Part shown: piece by piece, positions 7,343 through 15,236 of the stretch
Position numbering within the stretch: position 1 is the stretch's first letter
Layout of the letters: every line of letters begins with the position of its first letter
Assembly: GCF_900585905.1 (NCBI RefSeq)
Contig: NZ_UTVH01000001.1
Span: 682,001 to 746,000 of the forward strand
DNA from: Pseudomonas viridiflava
GTDB lineage: Bacteria > Pseudomonadota > Gammaproteobacteria > Pseudomonadales > Pseudomonadaceae
DNA length: 64,000 nucleotides
Direction of reading: 5' to 3'
Notes under the pieces: generated by a model
What the model saw: the letters and a program-made list of their open reading frames with translations, nothing else
Told to the model about the DNA's origin: nothing
Database searches by the model: none
Made by a program: the position numbers and the translations under genes

Positions 7343-7466
7343 AAGGCCTGATAGTGCCTGAAATGACATTACAAGCCTGAGTGTGAAAACGGCGTGAACG
7401 GGAGGGGGGGGCAGTGCGGTGGTGGGCCGGGCTCAGTGGCTGGCCGTCGTCTGAAGAGCAAGGTGC

Positions 7467-8453
7467 CTACGGTACGGATTTGGATTGGCTGACTGTGATG
7501 TCGTCTACGGCTATCACATCAGTTCTGAGGATTCGGTTCTTTTGCTCGGATGAGTAATGAAAGAGACGAATTGGACTAGAGTCGCGAAGCGAGTCAAATA
7601 GTTGATTTATCTTTCCTTGATCAAACTTATACAAGTCAACTCGACCCGGGAAAGTGTAATCAGACCCTGGCAACCTCAGCGTCAAAGACAGATAGTCGGG
7701 ATGACGCTTCACCATATCGATATAAACGTCTTCTCTGCGCTCCTGGCGGCTCTTCGGCTGGGGCTCCTGCGTTCTGATTTTCTCAAGCTCATCGGCGTTA
7801 AAATGTTCACCTTGAATATCCATCGATGTTGCATCCGGAGCTCCGGCTACGATGGCCCTGTAGCCTTCGGCCGCTCTGTCTTTAATCGCGATAGCTTCGG
7901 GCGGCAGATTTTTAGAGGCCAGCGCATCAGCCAATTTACTGATGAGCATCGCCTGCGTGCTCGACTGTCGCTCCACGCTCGCAATCTTAGCTTTCTCCAA
8001 GTCTGACTGATTCCAGCCAGAAAAGACCATGTAGCCTGCCAAGCACAACACCGCGATGATTAGCAGGGCCGTGACGTTGCCTCCGCTCATCTTGTTCATG
8101 GGCAGTGCCGAAATGATTTTGTTAAGGACGTCATCAAGCGGACCCTGCCCATTCGTGCTTCCCTTTGTGATCGCTAAGACTATCTCAAGATCTGCCTTAT
8201 CGGCAGCGCTCAGCTTACCAATAGATGAAGAACCATAGCGAATCTCGGCGTACGTGCGCAGTAGCTGGTCCTGAAATTCAATAAGCCCCGCCATTAGCTT
8301 GGGTGTCAACGTGCCCTTATAGCGGTCGCCTTCGACCTTTACATCGAATTTAGGCCATCCACTGAAAACCGGAAACGGTTCGCCGAGAAGATCCATGCGG
8401 TCCAAGGCCGCTAGGAAGGATTCAGGTCCATCAACGACAACAACATCACTCAT
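7467..8453 (-). CDS. Membrane protein in the Rex position, unknown function
   Basis: A 328-residue protein encoded directly downstream of cI on the same strand, so expressed in the lysogen. Residues 1-125 are soluble, a single transmembrane helix (VTALLIIAVLCLAGYMVF) follows at about 130-148, then a coiled, charged stretch and a C-terminal domain ending in short beta-strand-like segments. No known family was recognised. In lambda and other phages this slot carries exclusion or lysogenic conversion genes (rexAB type), which makes phage exclusion a reasonable but unproven role. An alternative start lies three codons upstream (8462), where the GGA is too close to serve as ribosome binding site. 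Confidence 0.72.
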   Translation of the reverse strand: MSDVVVVDGPESFLAALDRMDLLGEPFPVFSGWPKFDVKVEGDRYKGTLTPKLMAGLIEFQDQLLRTYAEIRYGSSSIGKLSAADKADLEIVLAITKGSTNGQGPLDDVLNKIISALPMNKMSGGNVTALLIIAVLCLAGYMVFSGWNQSDLEKAKIASVERQSSTQAMLISKLADALASKNLPPEAIAIKDRAAEGYRAIVAGAPDATSMDIQGEHFNADELEKIRTQEPQPKSRQERREDVYIDMVKRHPDYLSLTLRLPGSDYTFPGRVDLYKFDQGKINQLFDSLRDSSPIRLFHYSSEQKNRILRTDVIAVDDITVSQSKSVP

Positions 8454-8546
8454 TGAATGCATTCCGTGCTCGGTTGTTAAATGCGGCGACCGGCTTTCAG
8501 GTCGCGACGCAGCTGCTGTTGTAGTTTGGCGAGGAAAATGTGTGCC

Positions 8547-9341
8547 CTACAAATCACCACCCCGCCAAATAACCTTGCCAATGATCCGGTGCTCGTTCAC
8601 TTCACTGCGGCTCAGCATCACGTCTGCATAGTCATCGCAGTCGTCGTTGTCGCTCCTAATGATCCATCCGCCCAGCGGCGTCTGCACCAAGCGCTTCACT
8701 ATTGCACCCTTGTCGGCGCTGGTGAGCACGAACACCTGGCCATCCACTGGTTCGGTCTTTGACGTGTCCAGCAGCAGGACGTCATGGTCATTGATCGTTG
8801 GATACATGCTGTCGCCATCGGCGTAGATCACGATCAGGTGCTTCGGGTTGACGCCCTTCATCCGCAGCCATTCACGCTTGAAGGCGAGGGTGGCCATCGA
8901 CTCGACGTGCGGGTTTTCATGACCCAGGCCCGCTGCCGCCTTGGCGGAAAGTTGGGGGATGAACGCGTATTTTTCGTCAGCGTGGCTGCTCTGGTTTTCC
9001 GAAGCCTGAGCCGAGACTTCGCTCTCCTGCGCCTGACCGGCCTCAGGCTTGCGAGTAATGCCACCGGCCAGAGTGGGACTGACTTTCGCTGGCTCAAAAT
9101 CAAGCACCTCAGACAGCTTGATCAGAGCCTCAAGATTCAGCGCCACTTTGCCGCCCAGGTATTGGCTCACTGCGCTTTGGGGGGAGTTCCAGCCGCAAAG
9201 CGCTCCCACCTCAGTCTGATTGAGCGGAGGGTTTCTGCCTTCGGCTTTGGATTGGGCGACCTTTTTTCTGTAGGCGTCCTTCAGCCGCTCGGCGTCCGCC
9301 AGCTGCTCAGCCGTGAGTGGAGTTCTAATCGGTTTCTTCAT
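8547..9341 (-). CDS. CI-like repressor with S24 peptidase domain
   Basis: A 264-residue lysogeny repressor. The N-terminal part carries a helix-turn-helix of XRE type (NQTEVGALCGWNSPQSAVSQ, about residues 41-60). The C-terminal half is a LexA/CI S24 peptidase: catalytic Ser in GDSMYPTI (about residue 176) and catalytic Lys in GAIVKRL (about 213). A likely self-cleavage Ala-Gly bond lies in KAAAGLG near residue 137. It should bind the AGCASTGCT operators at both early promoters, and RecA-stimulated self-cleavage would induce the phage. It is divergent from the cro-like gene. Confidence 0.92.
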   Translation of the reverse strand: MKKPIRTPLTAEQLADAERLKDAYRKKVAQSKAEGRNPPLNQTEVGALCGWNSPQSAVSQYLGGKVALNLEALIKLSEVLDFEPAKVSPTLAGGITRKPEAGQAQESEVSAQASENQSSHADEKYAFIPQLSAKAAAGLGHENPHVESMATLAFKREWLRMKGVNPKHLIVIYADGDSMYPTINDHDVLLLDTSKTEPVDGQVFVLTSADKGAIVKRLVQTPLGGWIIRSDNDDCDDYADVMLSRSEVNEHRIIGKVIWRGGDL

Positions 9342-9379
9342 GCGCGTGATTAAGTAGCAGCGCTGTTATATCTGCAAAC

Positions 9380-9455
9380 AGCACTGCTAATCCTTTCCTT
9401 GTTTTTTATAAAACAGCAGTGCTAATATCTGCTCAAATCCATCAAGAGCACTGCC
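9380..9455. promoter_or_regulatory. cI-cro intergenic operators with right early promoter
   Basis: Three operator cores are seen: AGCACTGCT at 9380-9388, AGCAGTGCT at 9415-9423 and the degenerate AGCACTGCC at 9447-9455, spaced 35 and 32 bases. A rightward promoter fits TTGTTT (9399-9404) and TAATAT (9423-9428) with an 18-base spacer, overlapped by the middle operator. The rightmost operator ends one base before the cro start codon. The leftward cI promoter must also lie here, but I cannot assign it firmly. Confidence 0.72.
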
Positions 9456-9456
9456 A

Positions 9457-9654
9457 ATGAAGACCGTAACCCTTGGGGAGTACCTGGCAGCTCATGGCAC
9501 CCAGAGCGATCTCGCCAAGGCTTTGGGTATTCAACAGAGCGCCGTCTCCCAGATGCATCGATCGGGTCGAGCTATCTCCATCACATTGATGGACGACGGA
9601 TCAATCCAAGCCAGCGAAATTCGCCCCATTCCCGCGCGCAAGACAGCCGCTTAA
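9457..9654 (+). CDS. Cro-like repressor
   Basis: A 65-residue protein with a helix-turn-helix (GTQSDLAKALGIQQSAVSQM, about residues 14-33) typical of lambda Cro and its Pseudomonas phage relatives. It is divergent from cI and starts immediately after the third operator. It likely competes with CI for the shared operators and favours lytic growth. Confidence 0.85.
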   Translation: MKTVTLGEYLAAHGTQSDLAKALGIQQSAVSQMHRSGRAISITLMDDGSIQASEIRPIPARKTAA

Positions 9655-9750
9655 AAAATTACTGCGCTGGGGACAATCGCCCGAGGCACTGGAAACATTT
9701 TGCAATTGCTGATGGCGAACAGCCACTGAAACAAAGTTGAGGGTTTACGA

Positions 9751-10173
9751 ATGGAAGATTTTCTGCGGGCCTGCCACACCACCATCAAAGAAAACGGCGC
9801 TGAAGAGCTGGCCGGGAAGATGTGCCTTGCCCACGTGAGCCTGCTGCAGCGCTCCAACCCGGACAACGCGGCACACCACCTGACGATCGAGCACCTGTTC
9901 GGGATTCTGCTGCACACCGAAGACGTGCGTCCTCTGGCTGCGCTGGCTACAGCGTTTGGTTACTCGATCGAGAAGACCGCTCAGCCAATGGCGATCGACG
10001 TGCACCAGGCACTGGGTCGGGCTGCGCTGGAGTTCGCCGAGGTAACCATCGAGACGCACAGCGCCATGTCGGATGGCCGCGTCGATCAAGTCGAGCGCGC
10101 CCGGATTCTCAAAGAGATCGACCACACCGAAAAGGCGCTGGCTCAACTCAAGGCATCAGTGAAGGTGGCTTGA
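9751..10173 (+). CDS. Phage CII-family regulatory protein
   Basis: A 140-residue protein of the Phage_CII regulatory family (PF06892 type). Recognised features: an N-terminal segment MEDFLRACHTTIKENG, the conserved SLLQRSNPDN and HHLTIEHLFGILLHTEDVRPL block at about residues 32-68, and a C-terminal helix rich in Glu and Arg (about 105-137). It is the first gene after cro in the rightward early operon, the normal place for a lysis-lysogeny activator. The start ATG 9751 has a TTGAGGG ribosome binding site. The 96-base gap before it holds nothing I can name. Confidence 0.82.
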   Translation: MEDFLRACHTTIKENGAEELAGKMCLAHVSLLQRSNPDNAAHHLTIEHLFGILLHTEDVRPLAALATAFGYSIEKTAQPMAIDVHQALGRAALEFAEVTIETHSAMSDGRVDQVERARILKEIDHTEKALAQLKASVKVA

Positions 10174-10174
10174 T

Positions 10175-10657
10175 ATGGATCGGGATGAATTCTACAAAAT
10201 CGCGCTTGCTTCGGGCTGGCTGTCGATTCCAAAAGGCGCAAGTTCTCTTAGCTCGGATGACCGCAAAATTGCTTTGAGTGCCATTGCGGGCCGCGCTTCG
10301 GGAAGCCCTGCAAGCGCTGCCGCTGAGATTTTGGCGGGCGTTGCGGTGCTCGACGGAGATCATTACCCAATTTTGTTGTGGGCAAATGATGTGACTCGCG
10401 AGGAAAAAGCCGCCTGGCATAGGGCCGAGGCGGCGTTCTGGGAGGATTCAGCCCAACGCTTTGCAGCGCTTACGGATTCGCTTCGAAGTGCTCCTCGTAC
10501 TCAGAGCGAGAGCCTAGATCCTCGGTCCACAAACGCACTGGTTCAGCCTCTTCCAGAGTCAGCTTCATTTCAATCAGATCATCGTGAAGCAGGAATAGAA
10601 AATCCTCTTCCTGGTCAATGCCGCGCAGCTGATCAAGGTGCCAGTGATGCTTCTTAA
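10175..10657 (+). CDS. Early phage protein with probably foreign C-terminus
   Basis: A 160-codon frame. The first ~105 residues (MDRDEFYKIALASGWLSIPKG onward) look natural: two helical segments and an Ala-rich core. After about codon 98 the frame lies antisense to the leftward gene at 10470-10886 and the composition turns unnatural (many Ser, Gln, Arg). The most likely history is that insertion of the leftward gene replaced the original 3' end. The gene follows the CII gene by one base. Function unknown. Confidence 0.5.
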   Translation: MDRDEFYKIALASGWLSIPKGASSLSSDDRKIALSAIAGRASGSPASAAAEILAGVAVLDGDHYPILLWANDVTREEKAAWHRAEAAFWEDSAQRFAALTDSLRSAPRTQSESLDPRSTNALVQPLPESASFQSDHREAGIENPLPGQCRAADQGASDAS

Positions 10658-10886
10658 GCAGATGAAGTCTCAGTGCATCTTTCCAATCCATTCGTTCCCA
10701 AATGGCGCCTTGGCCTATTTGCAATCGATTAGCGAAGCATCTGAGTTTGTAGCTGCCAAGCGCCATGCGAATTTCCTGACCCCTCTTGCCGCCATCCCAG
10801 CGAGCAGTTGTGCCGTCGGCAATATTTTTTTCGTGCCGGTCAACGCATTGAGTCCATTCCCTCGGGTAGTAAATATCTCTGTTCAT
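10470..10886 (-). CDS. Convergent cargo gene, unknown function
   Basis: A 138-residue acidic, Trp-rich protein (IYYPREWTQCVDRHEKN at the N-terminus, then a helical middle with WKDALRLHLLKKHHWHLD and an acidic C-terminus). ATG 10886 has GGAGG eight bases upstream. It is transcribed against the rightward early operon and overlaps the end of the preceding gene by 188 bases. It has no recognised domain. Its opposite orientation suggests independent expression in the lysogen. Confidence 0.62.
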   Translation of the reverse strand: MNRDIYYPREWTQCVDRHEKNIADGTTARWDGGKRGQEIRMALGSYKLRCFANRLQIGQGAIWERMDWKDALRLHLLKKHHWHLDQLRGIDQEEDFLFLLHDDLIEMKLTLEEAEPVRLWTEDLGSRSEYEEHFEANP

Positions 10887-10892
10887 TTGTCC

Positions 10893-10909
10893 GGCCTCCG
10901 AGGCCTTTT
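10893..10909 (+). terminator. Possible short terminator
   Basis: Rightward hairpin GGCCT-CCG-AGGCC followed by TTTT, immediately upstream of the leftward cargo gene start. The stem is only five base pairs, so termination may be partial. Confidence 0.4.
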
Positions 10910-10970
10910 CGTGTGGAAGCAGAAAGCTACCACGGATGCGCCGGACGCCTACAACGCCTGAATCGCAGGC

Positions 10971-11000
10971 AAAAAAAAGCCGGTGGCTAGACCGGCTTCT
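10971..11000. terminator. Possible terminator hairpin at a gene boundary
   Basis: Stem AAGCCGGT/ACCGGCTT (10977-10984 with 10991-10998), preceded by an A-run that would give a U-run to a leftward transcript. No leftward gene lies to the right, so it may mark a recombination boundary or act as a rightward hairpin before the antirepressor gene. Confidence 0.38.
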
Positions 11001-11024
11001 TCAACAACACTTGTGAGGTCGATT

Positions 11025-11774
11025 ATGCACACCATAACCACCCCGATCAATAGCCCGACTGATCCGTCATCCTCGCAGCGCGGATCAAATCTGATGCGTC
11101 AGGTCATGTCGACTCGCGAGATCGCGGACCTGACCGGCAAGCTGCACAAGAATGTGAAACGCGACGTCGTCAGCATGCTTGCTGAGCTCAACATAGATGC
11201 GCTCAGTTTTGAGCGCATCTATCGGGACGGCCAGAACCGCAGCCAGACCGAGTATCTGCTCGACCGCGAGCATACCGATTGCCTGCTCACCGGCTACAGC
11301 GCCCCGATGCGGATGAAGGTGATTCGCCGCTGGCATGAGCTGGAAGGTCGTGTCGTCGGGCAGTTGCAAGTGCCGACCAACTTCCTCGAAGCCATGCGGC
11401 TGGCAACTCAGCAGGCGGAGCAGAACGAACAGCTGCAAGCCGTGATTGATCGCCAGGCCCCCAAGGTCGCAGCCATCCAGCGCCTGGCGGGGGCGGGCGG
11501 TGCGATCTGCATCACTGATGCCGCCAAGCAGCTGCAGGTCCCACCCTCGAAGCTTTTCGACTGGCTACAAGCCAACCGCTGGATATTCCGTCGTGGCGGC
11601 ACCGGCCGTTGGGTGGCGCGTCAGCCGCGCATCAGCAATGGCCTGATGAAACACAAGGTCACGGCCCTGAAGCCTGACCCAGAGACCGGCATCGAGCGTG
11701 CCGCGTTTGATCCCCTCATTACCCCGAAAGGCTTGGCAACCCTGGCCGAAAGACTGACTGGAGCTGCACTGTGA
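11025..11774 (+). CDS. Rha-family / KilAC-domain phage antirepressor
   Basis: A 249-residue protein with two parts. The Rha domain at about residues 23-110 contains MSTREIADLTGKLHKNV and TGYSAPMRMKVIRRWHELE, the typical ending of Rha/Ant N-terminal domains. A KilAC-type domain follows at about 155-215 (ICITDAAKQLQVPPSKLFDW then FRRGGTGRWVARQ). Such proteins relieve repression or remodel phage gene expression. Start ATG 11025 follows GTGAGG; the frame is open 14 codons upstream inside a hairpin. The stop overlaps the GTG of the replication gene. Confidence 0.85.
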   Translation: MHTITTPINSPTDPSSSQRGSNLMRQVMSTREIADLTGKLHKNVKRDVVSMLAELNIDALSFERIYRDGQNRSQTEYLLDREHTDCLLTGYSAPMRMKVIRRWHELEGRVVGQLQVPTNFLEAMRLATQQAEQNEQLQAVIDRQAPKVAAIQRLAGAGGAICITDAAKQLQVPPSKLFDWLQANRWIFRRGGTGRWVARQPRISNGLMKHKVTALKPDPETGIERAAFDPLITPKGLATLAERLTGAAL

Positions 11775-12559
11775 GCGTTGAAGCAATGTCTTGGGCTATG
11801 AAAATCCCGACTTCATCTCTGCCTAACCCTGCTGCGCGTCACGTGCTGCTGTGCATGGCCAACTATGCAGGCCCAGAAGGGCGCGGGGCTTTTCCATCCG
11901 CCGCAACCATCTCCAATCAAACCGGCCTTTCTGAGCGCACTGTGCGTTTGAAACTGGATGAGCTGGAGCAGACGGGTTTCATCGTCGAGGGCAATCAGGC
12001 CATCGCCGCGGCCTACATTGATCGTCGCGACCGGCGCCCTGTCGTATATGACCTCCAGCTAAAGCGGGGTGCAAATGCTGCACCCCGTAAAGAGCGGGGT
12101 GCAGATGACCGCACGGGGTGCATCTCACAACAGAACGGGGTGCAGGAAAACGCAGAACGGGGTGCAGCAGCTGCACCCAATACACCACTGAACCATCAAG
12201 GAACCGAAGAGCAGCAGCAGCGCGAGATTTCGGACTTGGTCGCCGAGCAGGATCGGCAGGCACTCGACCCGGCCGATGATCGCCAACGCTTCGCCATGTA
12301 CGCCGACTGGTCTCCGGACAGCCGCTACCTGATCGCCCAGGCACAGATTGCTGGTATCAAACCGAACGACATCAGCGACCCGGTGCTCAGGGGTTTCCTC
12401 GGCTGGTTTGTGGCACGCCCTGGCACCGTGGACACTGCTGCGGGCTGGTGCCGCCGTCTGGTGGTGTGGTTCCAGAAAGAGCGCGCCAATGGCGGGCTGG
12501 AAGCGGAAGACGCATCTGGTACATCCGGTGACTGGGCGTCGAAGGGGGTGATGCTGTGA
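11771..12559 (+). CDS. Replication initiator, O-like, with internal iterons
   Basis: A 262-residue protein. Residues 1-90 form a winged helix DNA-binding domain (FPSAATISNQTGLSERTVRL), as in phage O-type initiators. The centre is a low-complexity stretch with repeated RGA and AAP motifs encoded by origin iterons at 12065-12178. The C-terminal third (about 165-240, YADWSPDSRYLIAQAQIAG then GFLGWFVARPG) resembles a DnaT-like loader interaction domain. GTG start 11771 overlaps the previous stop. The origin probably lies inside this gene, as in lambda O. Confidence 0.82.
   Translation: MSVEAMSWAMKIPTSSLPNPAARHVLLCMANYAGPEGRGAFPSAATISNQTGLSERTVRLKLDELEQTGFIVEGNQAIAAAYIDRRDRRPVVYDLQLKRGANAAPRKERGADDRTGCISQQNGVQENAERGAAAAPNTPLNHQGTEEQQQREISDLVAEQDRQALDPADDRQRFAMYADWSPDSRYLIAQAQIAGIKPNDISDPVLRGFLGWFVARPGTVDTAAGWCRRLVVWFQKERANGGLEAEDASGTSGDWASKGVML
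12065..12178 (+). repeat. Iteron cluster, probable phage replication origin
   Basis: Five direct copies of CGGGGTGCA at 12065, 12095, 12114, 12136 and 12158, one exact inverted copy (TGCACCCCG, 12079-12087) and a partial inverted copy (TGCACCC, 12172-12178). Spacing is 30, 19, 22 and 22 bases, close to helical repeats for the last ones. They lie inside the initiator gene between its DNA-binding and C-terminal domains, matching the lambda O/ori arrangement. Confidence 0.75.
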
Positions 12560-13227
12560 GCGGCCCGGTTCGCGCTGGATACCTCGTCCAGCACCGGACA
12601 ACCGACCCGGACTACAACCAGGTGCCGGCCGTGGCGGTCGAGATTGACCCCGCTACCCGGCAGGTCATCAACGAGCTGTTTCTCAGGCTGCAGGGCGCTT
12701 GCGGCGCGTGGCGCCAGTCCTGGCCGAATCAGCAGGTGATGGACGCCTCGAAGCTGGAGTGGTTGGCCGAGTTCATGCGTTCCGGGATCACGTCCATGGA
12801 TCAGCTGCGCCACGGCATGCGGATGGTCAGCGCGAGCAAGTCCGCGTTCGTTCCGGCGCCGGGCGTGTTCGTCAGCTGGTGCTTCGCACCGGAAGGTCTG
12901 GGCCTGCCGAGCGTCGAGGTCGCTTACTCGCAGGCGCTGCGCAACTCACACCCTGGCATGCAGGGCGGCGGCAAGTGGTTCCATCCGGCGATCTATCACG
13001 CCACCGCGGCGGCTGGCTTCCTGAGCCTACAGACGCTGACTCGCGAACTTGGCCTGGCCCGCTTCGAGCAGAAGTACCTCGAGCAGTGCCGTCGGATATG
13101 GCGCGGTGAAGAGTTGGCGCCGGTACCGGTCGCCCAGCTTGCGGCGCCGGGCAAATCAATCACCCCCGAAGTGGGCAATCAGGCGCTGGCAGCCCTGCGC
13201 GCCGGGCGCAAAGGAATTTCGCAATGA
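12556..13227 (+). CDS. Replication protein P-like (helicase loader)
   Basis: A 223-residue protein that starts at a GTG overlapping the stop of the O-like gene (GTGA). The block LFLRLQGACGAWRQSWPNQ with KLEWLAEFMRSGI and the segment PSPGEF-like PAPGVFVSWC is typical of lambda P-type proteins that recruit the host DnaB helicase to the origin. The gene pair O-P is in normal order. Confidence 0.8.
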   Translation: MSGPVRAGYLVQHRTTDPDYNQVPAVAVEIDPATRQVINELFLRLQGACGAWRQSWPNQQVMDASKLEWLAEFMRSGITSMDQLRHGMRMVSASKSAFVPAPGVFVSWCFAPEGLGLPSVEVAYSQALRNSHPGMQGGGKWFHPAIYHATAAAGFLSLQTLTRELGLARFEQKYLEQCRRIWRGEELAPVPVAQLAAPGKSITPEVGNQALAALRAGRKGISQ

Positions 13228-13520
13228 GCAAGCTGACCAAAGCGGCGCGCGACCGCGAATGCCAGGTCCGTTACCCAGGCTGCTCGAGCGAATCATCCAG
13301 CACGGTGCTGGCTCACTATCGCTTGGCGGGCACGTGCGGGATGGGCATCAAGCCTAACGACCTGCAGGCCGCCTGGGCCTGCGCGTATTGCCACGACATC
13401 GCCGACGGCAGGCTGCGTGCGCCTGCGGTTCTGAGCCGGGATGAAGTCCGCCTTTATCACGCCGAGGGCGTCATGCGTACCCAGGACATCCTGATTCGCG
13501 AAGGGAAGGTAGCGCCATGA
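13224..13520 (+). CDS. DUF1364 family nuclease-domain protein
   Basis: A 98-residue protein with an HNH-like zinc site: CQVRYPGC, then VLAHYRLAG with a likely catalytic His, GMGIKPND, and CAYCHD. This is the DUF1364 pattern found in lambdoid phages among nin-region genes, probably a structure-specific nuclease in recombination. It overlaps both neighbours by four bases. Confidence 0.82.
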   Translation: MSKLTKAARDRECQVRYPGCSSESSSTVLAHYRLAGTCGMGIKPNDLQAAWACAYCHDIADGRLRAPAVLSRDEVRLYHAEGVMRTQDILIREGKVAP

Positions 13521-13942
13521 AGCCGTTCGTGATGAAGCCAGTCAAAGCCGCCCGCGCGCCGCGCATCGACCGCGAAGGCCTGGAGCAAGCCGCGCTGCTG
13601 GCCGAGATCCAGCTGAAGCACCCCGAAGCATTCGCGCTGTTCTACCACGTTCCGAACGGCGGGCACCGGCACATCAAGGTCGCCATGGACCTGAAGAAAC
13701 AGGGCGTCGTCGCGGGCATTCCTGACCTGGTGCTGACGATGGCGCGTGGCGGCTACTTCGGCCTGTACATCGAGTTCAAGGCCACGCCGCCGAACGACGC
13801 GCCCGTTTCGCCCGAGCAATTCAAGCGGCTGGATGCGCTGAACAAGCAGGGTTATCTCGCCATCGTTTGCCGCGGACACTTCGATGCCATGGAGCAGCTG
13901 CGCGCTTACCTCCGACTTTCCCCGACAGTGGTGACAGCATGA
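13517..13942 (+). CDS. VRR-NUC domain nuclease
   Basis: A 141-residue protein of the VRR-NUC (restriction-like, PD-D/ExK) fold. The visible catalytic residues are the E in EQAALLAEIQ, GIPDLVLT (Asp), and YIEFKAT (Glu and Lys), in normal order and spacing. Such phage proteins probably resolve recombination or replication intermediates. The stop overlaps the recombinase start (ATGA). Confidence 0.85.
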   Translation: MKPFVMKPVKAARAPRIDREGLEQAALLAEIQLKHPEAFALFYHVPNGGHRHIKVAMDLKKQGVVAGIPDLVLTMARGGYFGLYIEFKATPPNDAPVSPEQFKRLDALNKQGYLAIVCRGHFDAMEQLRAYLRLSPTVVTA

Positions 13943-15231
13943 GCAAGACCCGCGCCGTGAAGTTCAGCGATGCCGAGATCCGCCGGCAGTCGGCCGACCT
14001 CGCCGTGCACGACCTGCGCGACCCACGGCACCCCGGCCTGTACCTGCGCTTTGCCCAGGATCGTCAGCGTGGGTCCTGGTATTTGGTCAGGGGCAAGGCG
14101 TGGAGCCACATCGCGCGTTTTCCCGATCTGGGCGCCGCTGCGGTGCTGGCCGAACTGCCCGCGTTACGTCAGCGCCTGCTTCGGGATTCGGCCGCAACTG
14201 TGGCGCTCGGCGGCCTGGTCACCTGCGGTCAGCTGATCGACTGGTACGGCGACCGCATGTCTCGCGACCGGTCGCTGTCGGACAAGCGCAAGGCCGGTGC
14301 CAAGTCGGCCATCAAGTGTCACCTGAAGCCCAGGCTTGAGGACGTCCCAGTGCGCGAACTCACCGCCGCCGTGTTGGACAAGGAACTGATGTGGCCATGT
14401 CAGCAGGAGCTGTCACTTTCCTACGTCCATCAGCTGTTCGTTTTGCTGGTGGTCGCATTCCGTCAGGCCTGCAAGCTGGGCCTGATCGACAAGAATCCCA
14501 TGGCCGAGATGAAGTTCGTGGACTTCACTACGGCGCGGATCATGCCCAAGGCGGCACGGCTGCGCGGCGTGCACCTGGTGGAAGTGGTCCCGATGCTGGC
14601 CGACCTGTTCGAGAGCCAGCCCGGCGAGGCCATGTTGGCAGTGATGATGCTTTGCCACGGCACCCGGGTCGGCGAAACACGCATGGCACGCTGGTCTGAC
14701 ATCTCCATCCCGGACGGCGAGTGGTTCATCCCGGCCGAGAACACCAAGACCCGAACCGAACACCGCCTGCCATTGACCGCTCAGGCCAAGGCGCTGTTGG
14801 CACGCTATAGAGCAACCCAGCTCGCCCAGGGCTACGAGGGCACCTACCTGTTCCCGTCACGGCGCGGCCGGGCGATCAGCGATGGCCAGGCCAGTGCCGT
14901 GTTCAGTCGGATAGGGCGGGGCGAGTGGACCAGCCATGACCTGCGCAAGGTGGCACGGACCGCGTGGACGGACCTCGGGATCGATGGGCATATCGGCGAG
15001 ATGCTGCTCAACCATTCGCTGGGCAAGATCGCCTCCACCTACATCAACACCCAGGCCAGGGCGCAGCGTTTGATGGCTCTAGAGAAGTGGCACAACTGGT
15101 TAGATGAGCGCGGCTTTAAGGCGATCCACAACCTGACAGACACCCAATATGAAGATTCGCAAAACCCTGTGCAGGCCACGGCCGACCAGGGCTGCGAGCC
15201 TGTTTCTAACATTGTGAATGGCGAGGTTTAA
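13939..15231 (+). CDS. Tyrosine recombinase/integrase family protein
   Basis: A 430-residue tyrosine recombinase. N-terminal arm/SAM-like core-binding regions are followed by a catalytic domain with R (HGTRVGETRMARW), Lys in ENTKTRTEHRLPL, HxxR (TSHDLRKVART), H (LLNHSLG) and Tyr (ASTYIN), so all catalytic residues are present. It begins at an ATG overlapping the upstream stop. Its location between replication genes and the antiterminator, far from either prophage end, is unusual for an integrase; it may catalyse integration, or resolve phage genome multimers if a second integrase lies left of the window. Confidence 0.85.
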   Translation: MSKTRAVKFSDAEIRRQSADLAVHDLRDPRHPGLYLRFAQDRQRGSWYLVRGKAWSHIARFPDLGAAAVLAELPALRQRLLRDSAATVALGGLVTCGQLIDWYGDRMSRDRSLSDKRKAGAKSAIKCHLKPRLEDVPVRELTAAVLDKELMWPCQQELSLSYVHQLFVLLVVAFRQACKLGLIDKNPMAEMKFVDFTTARIMPKAARLRGVHLVEVVPMLADLFESQPGEAMLAVMMLCHGTRVGETRMARWSDISIPDGEWFIPAENTKTRTEHRLPLTAQAKALLARYRATQLAQGYEGTYLFPSRRGRAISDGQASAVFSRIGRGEWTSHDLRKVARTAWTDLGIDGHIGEMLLNHSLGKIASTYINTQARAQRLMALEKWHNWLDERGFKAIHNLTDTQYEDSQNPVQATADQGCEPVSNIVNGEV

Positions 15232-15236
15232 AAACG

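Noticed and set aside
10470..10886. Toxin-antitoxin pair with the overlapping rightward gene
   Set aside because: The two frames overlap antisense by 188 bases and neither shows a known toxin or antitoxin motif.
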